From Clostridium sp. MB40-C1 (lineage in GTDB: Bacteria; Bacillota; Clostridia; Clostridiales; Clostridiaceae): a stretch of DNA of 64,000 nt. This document shows, one piece after another, positions 9,201-15,331 of this stretch. The stretch's first letter is position 1, and the number at the start of each line of letters is the position of its first letter. The notes below the pieces were generated by a model, which searched no databases, was not told where the DNA came from, and worked only from the letters and a program-made list of their open reading frames with translations. The stretch spans positions 558,001-622,000 of the forward strand of contig NZ_CP133189.1 in the NCBI RefSeq assembly GCF_030913655.1. Reading direction: 5' to 3'. A program made the translations under genes and the position numbers.

Positions 9201-9235
9201 GTCAACAAGTTTATCTTTTAAAAAAAGACCACTAG
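6233..9235 (+). CDS. Secreted DUF5050-type beta-propeller protein, paralogue 1
   Basis: The product is about 1000 residues. A signal peptide (KRIGKTCISFVLLSFIIAGF, cleavage near VHA) is followed by an SbsA/Big_5-like Ig domain (about 30-125). Next come many short repeats of the type IYYx..IYKMxxDGTxxK, as in DUF5050 beta-propellers. A middle domain has DxNGDGKKE and DxDKDGSLE calcium-loop-like motifs, then an E/N-rich linker and a second propeller. The likely start is TTG at 6233, not the ATG at 6158: AAGGGAG lies 12 nt upstream, the same arrangement as in the paralogue at 15332. It probably acts on the cell surface; its ligand is unknown. A bidirectional terminator follows. Confidence 0.8.
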   Translation: MKRIGKTCISFVLLSFIIAGFKSDVHAEIINSGQVVDSHKIWTIKFNDNIKFDNFSKNYIKVTNSKGIVQESQLELCEDKKSIRVKPNSNGYTPGEKYTLKITKGLKSGKSKELKKETYMDFYIKQEGANDLQRSSPNNKENESLVVQDGEWVYYSDFTYNASIYKMRKDGTSKKLVYKGDDRICQLYASNGYIYFVSHSPYTKEEVYTAFRVKNDGSGKAETICYSLSAYSQFQIYENNIYYVDGSKLCKSDLNGKNPKELLNNIENKTDEVFFLIKDDLIYYWGFNYLTGKETGIYKMNVDGSGKQFIVKNTDAQSMLADTINVDDEYIYYKNFSGIVYKSDLKGNNIQKLTFLNKVSAINTFKGYIYYLCEGTIYKIKPDGTDQSIIAHQVDDDANYINIVNGYLWYFDIHDEIKGVALKDETNSNGLELEGNVSVKDGETFYVRGVNNPSSKIIKCTSEDVNGDGKKENIVLTGDYVNYAYKNLKLFVQDTSNGEIISYDALSTSNCQEVGNIITLGDFNKDKVKDIKIDLLTNMQRGIHSTYIYTLSNNKLNKIFDDTMIPSQGQDFGYELLSNRNIKISDNNAYYLVDLSKDNDAHYNNLMSTGLSTSLTIWYDGEDLDKDGSLELSRNIYLVGVSYSDFLCKVKTTYKFNQATGKWEYKYMEVESESYPCSKVEINIPNEEDNNEEKNTEEENNQTGNSEESNIEENSNNQAEDKTVAQRLVEKSGFVYYVQEQWTKSGEGYCLTGSPLYKVNKASGERVIIAKNCYDKIQIYGEWIYYISSFNGDMHKVKLDGTSDTNLSISGVRSFAVVKDWIYYTDGMYSALGGIYKMKLDGTEFTKLSEDAGEEIAIFDDWVYYMNSKDWRLCRVKADGTSKECLEEVATHALSVNKNGIYYLVRHAVGSSLHKMNHDGTNSKWILNGIVGRYVIYDKFIYYVDANNNCIYKMNLDGSGSVKLSDTKANDIIGVSSDSIYYMAGDSKDSQQVYLLKKDH

Positions 9236-9321
9236 CTTTTAAATAAGGTAGTTAGAGACTAGAGAGTAGGAATTAGTGATTAAAGAATTTGTTGTTTAGT
9301 ATAAAATAAATTATAAAATGA

Positions 9322-9360
9322 AAGAAACCTATGAAAAACTTAATTTTTCATAGGTTTCTT
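9322..9360. terminator. Bidirectional rho-independent terminator
   Basis: A 17-bp perfect stem (AAGAAACCTATGAAAAA with its complement) and a CTTAA loop lie between the convergent DUF5050 and receptor genes. Confidence 0.85.
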
Positions 9361-9409
9361 GTTTTATTTAACTGAGAAAATTGTATCTATACCTAAAGTT
9401 AAGTGCTTT

Positions 9410-10981
9410 TTATAATTTAAGCAAGGAATCTACAGATAATCCTGCTTGATAAATAATGCCGTCATGAATAATAGCCAGAAATTTAAATAATTTTCCATCT
9501 TCAGCTCTTTTCTTTATTGGTGTTGTAATATGGTTTGCTTTGCCTTCCTTTAATAAAGTAAATCTTGAATCTACATCATAAAGATTAAGACCAATAGCTG
9601 ATTGATCATTACAATATTTAACTATGCCTTCTTTATCCGTAATAATAATGCTATCTACGTTAGAATCTATTAATAATCTATCTAATAATGTTTTATTAAT
9701 GTTTTTATCTGAAACTTGATTTTTTATATAATCAACAGCTTTTAGCATTCTATTTTCCATTACTTTTCCTGCCACATATTGTTGCATATCCTCAGCCTTT
9801 GTTTTAAGATTACTTGAAATTTCTTTTAGATTGGATAGTTCATTATTTTCTTCATTAACATGAGCTTGAGATTCCTGCATTTGTGTATATATTTCTATAG
9901 AAAACTGAGTTATTTCCTCAATACTAGAAGCTATTTCTTGACCATTGTCATTTATATTGTTTATGTCTTTACTTATCTTTTTTATTTTATCAATGCTAGT
10001 GCAAAGAGAGGAGTTTATCTTGTTGAATTCTTTTATAGTATTTTGAACTTCATTGTATCCCTCTTCAACATGTTGAGTTTCCTGTAAAGTGGAATTAGCT
10101 ATATTTGTTATTTCTTTTTGTAAAGTGGTTACAATACTATCTATTTGTTTTGCTACTTCTGTAGTTTTGCTAGAAAGTTTTCCAACTTCATTAGCAACCA
10201 CTGAAAAGCCTTTTCCATGTTCTCCAGCTCTAGCTGCTTCGATAGTTGCATTTAAAGCTAACATATTTGTTTGCTTTGCTATAGTACCAATAAGATTTGT
10301 CATAGATACTACTTGTTCTGAATATTTTTTTAGAGATTCTGCTTCATTATGAGTGTTTTTCGTAAGAAGTTTGATTTCATTAATTTTGTTTGATATATTA
10401 GAAGTTGAATTTATACCATTTTGTGCAGCACCTATAGATTCTTCAGCAAATAATGATGTGTCCTTCATTTCATCAGTTATACTTCTAAGAGTATTTACGA
10501 TGTTTATAGTATTTTTAGATATTTCTTCAAGCATCATTACTTGTTTTTCACTACCATCACAAGTGAATTCAGCAGAAGTATGCAGTGCATTCATGGATTC
10601 TCCAGATTCATTTGCTATAAAATTTAATTTGTTACTTACTTCTGTAATTTCAGTAGTCATTTGTACTTGTTGCTTAAAGTTTTCTTTTAAATTTTTAATA
10701 AGATTTTGTATTTCTTCCGCTATTTCTTTAAAACCACTATCGCTTATATTGCTAAAATCTATTGTGTAATCGTTTTTGTTGATTTTGCGCATGAACTCCT
10801 TAATTATTTCTAATTTTTTATAGTAGATTTTATTTATTATGATAGTTATAAATAATGAAAAAACTAAAATACTAATTAAATTAAGAATTAAATTAGTTAA
10901 CAACTTAGCTGTGATAGTGTTTATAACAAATAATATTATTAAAGATGTAAAAATTAAATAGTTAGGCTTATTGTTTTTCAA
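9410..10981 (-). CDS. Methyl-accepting chemotaxis protein with C-terminal sensor
   Basis: The 523-residue receptor has two hydrophobic helices close together near the N-terminus (about 8-22 and 27-48) and almost no extracellular loop. A HAMP-like stretch follows, then the signalling hairpin with the conserved tip [20 protein letters not shown] and flanking glutamine/glutamate-rich methylation helices. After the signalling domain, residues about 415-523 form a Cache/PAS-like domain ([15 protein letters not shown]). Sensing is therefore probably cytoplasmic and C-terminal, unlike classical receptors. It starts with TTG at 10981 behind GAGGTGAAG. Transcription converges with the DUF5050 gene at a shared terminator. 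Confidence 0.9.
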   Translation of the reverse strand: MKNNKPNYLIFTSLIILFVINTITAKLLTNLILNLISILVFSLFITIIINKIYYKKLEIIKEFMRKINKNDYTIDFSNISDSGFKEIAEEIQNLIKNLKENFKQQVQMTTEITEVSNKLNFIANESGESMNALHTSAEFTCDGSEKQVMMLEEISKNTINIVNTLRSITDEMKDTSLFAEESIGAAQNGINSTSNISNKINEIKLLTKNTHNEAESLKKYSEQVVSMTNLIGTIAKQTNMLALNATIEAARAGEHGKGFSVVANEVGKLSSKTTEVAKQIDSIVTTLQKEITNIANSTLQETQHVEEGYNEVQNTIKEFNKINSSLCTSIDKIKKISKDINNINDNGQEIASSIEEITQFSIEIYTQMQESQAHVNEENNELSNLKEISSNLKTKAEDMQQYVAGKVMENRMLKAVDYIKNQVSDKNINKTLLDRLLIDSNVDSIIITDKEGIVKYCNDQSAIGLNLYDVDSRFTLLKEGKANHITTPIKKRAEDGKLFKFLAIIHDGIIYQAGLSVDSLLKL

Positions 10982-11216
10982 TTAATCTTCACCTCGTTTT
11001 ATAAGTATATGATAATAAGTATATAATATATAAAATTCTATGCTTTTATCAATAATCCTTCCAATAATGGTAAAAATTTAAATAAATATCGACAGATTTT
11101 TAAATAATTTTTATATAATACCTATAGTTTATTTTTCTCATAAGTTAGATGTTAATCTATATAAATGTACAAAAAATATCTGTACTTGGATTAAATTTAT
11201 TTATATAAGGCAAAAT

Positions 11217-11274
11217 AAGAGTAAGATATGTTTTAAATTGTTAATCTCCTATAATTTCGAAAACAATTCTAAAT
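11217..11274. repeat. Direct repeat copy 1 in the RNase J leader
   Basis: It begins AAGAGTAAGATATGTTTTAA and ends AACAATTCTAAAT. Over about 57 bp it is nearly identical to 11481-11537. AAATTGTT and AACAATT within it can pair. Confidence 0.75.
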
Positions 11275-11363
11275 TTGTTATGACTAATGTATCTAGGCTT
11301 TCATAAACTCGCTTAAGGCTCAAACATATGAAAGCTCTTAATGCTACATTAGTTATAACAAAT
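11273..11363. repeat. Long nested hairpin in the RNase J leader
   Basis: ATTTGTTAT plus ACTAATGTA on the left pair with TACATTAGT plus ATAACAAAT on the right. Inside, GCTTTCATA pairs with TATGAAAGC. The 91-bp unit lies between the two direct repeats. Confidence 0.75.
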
Positions 11364-11480
11364 AAGAATAGTAATTTCTTATTATAATGAACTCACCAAT
11401 TTAAAATATATCTTTAGGGAAACGGAAGGAAAGTTTTAAATGAATGTAAAAAGCAACATTAATTTAAAACAGAATTTGAT

Positions 11481-11537
11481 AAGAGTAAGATATGTTTTAA
11501 ATTGTTGATCTCCTATAATTTCAAAGACAATTCTAAA
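11481..11537. repeat. Direct repeat copy 2 in the RNase J leader
   Basis: Second copy of the 57-bp unit at 11217-11274, with a few substitutions. A third partial copy (GCGAAAACAATTCTAAAT) is at 11755-11772. Confidence 0.75.
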
Positions 11538-11574
11538 ATTAATATAATAAAAAATTATTGAATTCGTATAAATA

Positions 11575-11753
11575 GATTTCTTGGTTTCAGATGGAGTTTT
11601 AAACTCCCCCTAAAGCTTAGAAAACATTATCCAGGGTGTGCTATTCTTTACTCCTACTTTAAAGAAAAGCAGAGAGTCCAAATCTTCGATTTGGTCCGAA
11701 TCGCTTTCACAGAGTGCGATGGGAGTATTAGAATGGTTAGACATCGGATAAAT
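11575..11753. repeat. Structured dispersed repeat, long copy
   Basis: It starts near TTCTTGGTTTCAGATGGAG and ends GACATCGGATAAA. It aligns along its length with 57851-57978. It has an extra arm (CCAAATC-TTC-GATTTGG) where the other copy has a short loop. CTATTCTTTACTC can pair with GAGTATTAGAATGG. Confidence 0.65.
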
Positions 11754-11793
11754 AGCGAAAACAATTCTAAATAAATATACAGAGGTGAATTTA

Positions 11794-13458
11794 ATGAAAA
11801 ATAAAGATAGTGTAAGAGTTATTCCCCTAGGAGGACTTGGGGAGATTGGTAAAAATATAACTGCTTTTGAATATAAAGATGAAATAATAGTAATAGATTG
11901 TGGTATAGCTTTTCCTGATGAGAATATGCACGGGGTAGATCTAGTAATTCCTGATATAACTTATTTATTAAATAATGCAGATAAGGTAAAGGGTATTTTC
12001 CTAACCCATGGACATGAAGATCATATTGGAGGATTACCTTATATATTGAAGCAGCTAAATGTACCTGTTTATGGTACTAAATTGACACTTGGATTAGTTG
12101 AAAACAAGTTGAGTGAAGAGAACATACTTTCACAGTGTAAGCTTGAAGTAGTAGAAGTTGGAGGCATAGTTGAATTAGATAATTTTAAAATTGAATTTAT
12201 AAGAGTCACTCACAGCATAGCAGATTCTTGTGCTATTGCTATTCATACTCCAGTGGGGGTAATATTACATACTGGTGATTTTAAAATAGATCATACACCT
12301 ATTGATGGGTTAGTTATGGATTTGGAACGTATATCAGCTTTGGGTAAAGAGGGTGTATTGCTGCTTATGGCTGATAGCACAAATGTAGAACGTAAAGGAC
12401 ACACAATTTCAGAAAAGGCAATAGGAGATACTTTAACTAGAATTTTTTCTAGTGCAGAAGGAAGAGTTATCGTAGCAACATTTGCTTCTAATATTCATAG
12501 AATGCAGCAGATAATAAATTCTTCTTTGCAATATGGAAGAAAGGTAGCATTTAGCGGAAGAAGCATGGAGAACGTATCAAAGGTAGCTATGGACTTAGGA
12601 TATTTACATATACCAGAAGGGTGCATTGTAGATGTAGATGAAATAAAAAATTATCCTAATAATAAGATAACTATAATAACTACTGGAAGTCAGGGAGAAC
12701 CTATGGCGGCTCTTGCAAGGATAGCTTTTTCTAATCATAGAAAAATTAGCATTGAACCAAAAGATTTATTTATTATTTCTGCATCACCGATTCCTGGAAA
12801 TGAAAAACTTATATCTAAAGTAATCAATGAATTATTTAGAAAGGGTGCAGATGTAATTTATGATGATTTAGAAGAAGTTCATGTATCAGGTCATGCATAT
12901 AGAGAAGAATTAAAGTTAATTCATGCACTAGTTCATCCTAAGTTTTTTATGCCAGTTCATGGGGAATATAGGCATCTAAAACATCACGTAGATTTAGCCA
13001 GAAAATTAGGTATGAAGGATGAAAATATATTTAATCTGCAAATGGGAAATGTATTAGAAGTATCAGAAGAGGAAGCTAAGATATGTGGCAAAGTTCATAC
13101 GGGTTCTGTATTTGTAGATGGTCTTGGAGTTGGAGATGTTGGCAATATAGTCCTTAGAGATAGAAGACATTTAGCTGAAGATGGTATGCTTACTATAGTT
13201 GTTACCTTAGAAAGAGAGTCTTACAGTATCATAGCAGGGCCAGACATTATAACAAGGGGATTTATATATGTAAAGGAATCAGAGGATTTAATTCATGAAG
13301 TAAAATCGATTGTTAGAAGTGAACTTAATAAATCTTTAGAAAATAATATTATTGAGTGGTATGTATTAAAAACCAGCATGAAAAAAGCTGTAGAAAGATT
13401 CTTATATGAAAAGACAAAACGAAGACCAATTATTCTTCCTATTATTATGGAAATTTAA
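11794..13458 (+). CDS. rnj: Ribonuclease J
   Basis: This 554-residue protein is a metallo-beta-lactamase/beta-CASP ribonuclease, the 5'-3' exonuclease/endonuclease that drives mRNA decay and RNA maturation in Firmicutes. The zinc motif THGHEDHIGG (H72, H74, D76, H77) is intact. SGHA near residue 370 and HGEYRHL near 395 are the expected beta-CASP motifs, and the C-terminal domain is present. I choose ATG at 11794 because AGAGGTG at 11781-11787 serves it as RBS; the GTG at 11785 lies inside that RBS. The unusually long leader is packed with repeats and may carry processing or autoregulatory sites. Confidence 0.95.
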   Translation: MKNKDSVRVIPLGGLGEIGKNITAFEYKDEIIVIDCGIAFPDENMHGVDLVIPDITYLLNNADKVKGIFLTHGHEDHIGGLPYILKQLNVPVYGTKLTLGLVENKLSEENILSQCKLEVVEVGGIVELDNFKIEFIRVTHSIADSCAIAIHTPVGVILHTGDFKIDHTPIDGLVMDLERISALGKEGVLLLMADSTNVERKGHTISEKAIGDTLTRIFSSAEGRVIVATFASNIHRMQQIINSSLQYGRKVAFSGRSMENVSKVAMDLGYLHIPEGCIVDVDEIKNYPNNKITIITTGSQGEPMAALARIAFSNHRKISIEPKDLFIISASPIPGNEKLISKVINELFRKGADVIYDDLEEVHVSGHAYREELKLIHALVHPKFFMPVHGEYRHLKHHVDLARKLGMKDENIFNLQMGNVLEVSEEEAKICGKVHTGSVFVDGLGVGDVGNIVLRDRRHLAEDGMLTIVVTLERESYSIIAGPDIITRGFIYVKESEDLIHEVKSIVRSELNKSLENNIIEWYVLKTSMKKAVERFLYEKTKRRPIILPIIMEI

Positions 13459-13604
13459 ATGAAAAACTAGGTAGGGATAAAGAAAAATCACTAGTTACTA
13501 ACCTCTAAAAGGATAAAGGGTAGTGCTTTTATGAAAATAGTGAATAGTGACTAAGGATTAGCGATTAAAAAGTCGTTGGTTGTAGAAAAATTAGGGTAAA
13601 AGTA

Positions 13605-13643
13605 AAGAAACATATGAAAAATTCAGTTTTTCATATGTTTCTT
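13605..13643. terminator. Bidirectional rho-independent terminator
   Basis: A 17-bp stem (AAGAAACATATGAAAAA with its complement) lies between the convergent rnj and EamA genes. Confidence 0.85.
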
Positions 13644-13720
13644 ATTTAAAATTCAAAGGTTTTCTGACCTAAAGAACAAAATAACACTTATCTAAAATCT
13701 ATTTATAATTAAAATAAAGG

Positions 13721-14677
13721 TTAGTGGCTAGATTCTTTTAAAAGCATGTTACTTTTAAAGTGCTCATCTAGAGATCCTTCTTCAGCATTTTCTTTATCTT
13801 TTAATTGAATTAATAGTATTGAAGAAATAATTAAAGCCATACCTATTAATTGAGGAATTTCGAATAGTTCACCAAAAAGCACAAAAGCTAATACAGAAGC
13901 AACTAAAGGCTCTATGCTTGCGATAATGCTTACTTTACCTGACTCAACATATTTTAAGGCTCTAATAATTGCTTCATTTGGTAAAATTGTAGCAAAAAGT
14001 CCTAGGCCAAGAATAGTAATTAATGAATTTGTATCTTTAATTGATTTTACTAAAGTCCATGGAGATATAAAGAACCATAAAAATATTGCTCCAAATAAAA
14101 ATGTGTATACTAAAAATGTTTTTTGAGAATATTTTTTTACTGCAATCTTTCCTAAGATGTTTTGTACTGCAACGGTAAGTCCTGAAATAATTCCCCATAC
14201 TATTCCTATAAAGTTAACTTTAAAAGCGGTACTATCATAGGCTCTTACAACTAAACAGCAACCTATTAAAGTTAAAGTTAAAGCTATGAATTTTTTTAGT
14301 GTAAATTTTTCTTTGAATACAAAATAGGATAAAATAACTACAATAATAGGATTTATAAATAATAAAACTGAAGCTGTAGCAACCCCTGTATATTTAACAG
14401 CATAGCTAGAAGAAATAAACATTCCATCTAAGGCAAATATGCCATAACAAGCGAAGAATAGCAGTCCTTTTAGATCTGTTTTAAAGCACTTAGGATCTTT
14501 TATTAAGGTTACTATAAGATAAAAAATTATTCCTATTGTTGGTCTGAACGCAGATATTGTCATGGATTCAAACCCTGAATTATTTAAAAGCTTTACAAAG
14601 ACACCTAAAAATCCCCATGAAATTCCTGCGATTAGAGCTAATAAATAACCTTGTTTAGTTTTAGTACAATTTAACAT
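13721..14677 (-). CDS. DMT-superfamily (EamA) transporter under a glycine riboswitch
   Basis: A 318-residue membrane protein with about ten hydrophobic helices arranged as two EamA repeats (about 10-145 and 157-293), the standard architecture of drug/metabolite transporters. Early residues AGISWGFLGVFVKLL are typical of the first EamA helix. The substrate cannot be read from the sequence. The single-aptamer glycine riboswitch upstream argues for glycine or a related amino acid, in either direction. It starts with ATG at 14677 behind AAGGGAG. The C-terminal tail is acidic and cytoplasmic. Convergent with rnj. Confidence 0.88.
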   Translation of the reverse strand: MLNCTKTKQGYLLALIAGISWGFLGVFVKLLNNSGFESMTISAFRPTIGIIFYLIVTLIKDPKCFKTDLKGLLFFACYGIFALDGMFISSSYAVKYTGVATASVLLFINPIIVVILSYFVFKEKFTLKKFIALTLTLIGCCLVVRAYDSTAFKVNFIGIVWGIISGLTVAVQNILGKIAVKKYSQKTFLVYTFLFGAIFLWFFISPWTLVKSIKDTNSLITILGLGLFATILPNEAIIRALKYVESGKVSIIASIEPLVASVLAFVLFGELFEIPQLIGMALIISSILLIQLKDKENAEEGSLDEHFKSNMLLKESSH

Positions 14678-14718
14678 AAAAATCTCTCCCTTCTGATCAA
14701 TTTACAAAAAAAATTCAA

Positions 14719-14760
14719 TAAAAAAACAGAGAGAACAAAACCCAGTCTGTTCTCTCTGTT
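14719..14760 (-). terminator. Riboswitch expression-platform terminator
   Basis: On the minus strand, AACAGAGAGAACA pairs with TGTTCTCTCTGTT across a 10-nt loop and is followed by TTTTTT. It lies between the glycine aptamer and the EamA start, so transcription read-through is the probable control point. Confidence 0.85.
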
Positions 14761-14765
14761 TGTAT

Positions 14766-14882
14766 TCAGAGTCTATTCAGATATAATTCTTTTGCCTGAA
14801 AATTTCACTTTATTTTACTGGGATAAAATAAAGCTTGTCCCTTCGGCGGTTTTATTTAAAACTCTCTCTTATATCCTTCAAC
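14766..14882 (-). ncRNA. Glycine riboswitch, single aptamer
   Basis: Read on the minus strand, the conserved glycine-aptamer core is present: AAGAGAGAGT for P1, then ACCGCCGAAGGGACAAGC, a variable arm, and TTTCAGGCAAAAGAA, closed by TCTGAATAGACTCTG. Only one aptamer is visible rather than the common tandem pair. A terminator hairpin follows immediately and then the EamA gene. The family assignment rests on the core GCCGAAGG and CAGGCAAAAG motifs. Confidence 0.88.
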
Positions 14883-14934
14883 TAGTGAACTTATGTATAT
14901 TTTCCAATTGTTAGTTAACTGAAAACTCACTTGC

Positions 14935-14963
14935 ATTGTACAATATAAAAATATCATTGTCAA
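14935..14963 (-). promoter_or_regulatory. Sigma-A promoter for the glycine riboswitch/EamA unit
   Basis: On the minus strand, TTGACA (14958-14963) and TACAAT (14935-14940) are separated by exactly 17 bases, about 60 bp upstream of the aptamer. Confidence 0.8.
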
Positions 14964-15311
14964 CCGTTGAAATTTAACTTTTATAAAAGAATCTAATACT
15001 ACATTAAGTTGACCCATAAATCATTTTAGTAAACCCATTTTGCCTAGGTGGTAAAATTTATTTCAAAAAGATACAAGTTACAAAAAAGTAAAATATAATG
15101 ATAATATGACAAATAATGTTGTTAATTAAGGGGAATTAATATAAAATAATTAGTAGTAAAGGGATATTATAGAAAGTAATTAATTGCAAGTAAGTTGACC
15201 TATAATTTATATTTCTAAAATAAATTAAGGGACAACCTAACAAGATTTAATATAAGGGGGTTTTATAAATTTTAAGTAATGGAGTTTGAATTAAATTAAG
15301 ATTCAAATTTG
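14964..15311. other. Upstream region of the second DUF5050 gene
   Basis: AT-rich, with no gene. AAGTTGACCCATAA near 15012 and AAGTTGACCTATAA near 15191 are near-identical and could be -35 regions or binding sites. No clear -10 at proper spacing supports either. Confidence 0.35.
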
Positions 15312-15331
15312 TAAAGGAGATGAAGGTATAA

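Noticed and set aside
11575-11753. T-box, c-di-GMP or other known riboswitch in the rnj leader
   Set aside because: None of the conserved core motifs I know for those classes can be found; the sequence also occurs before galU, so a repeat is the simpler reading.
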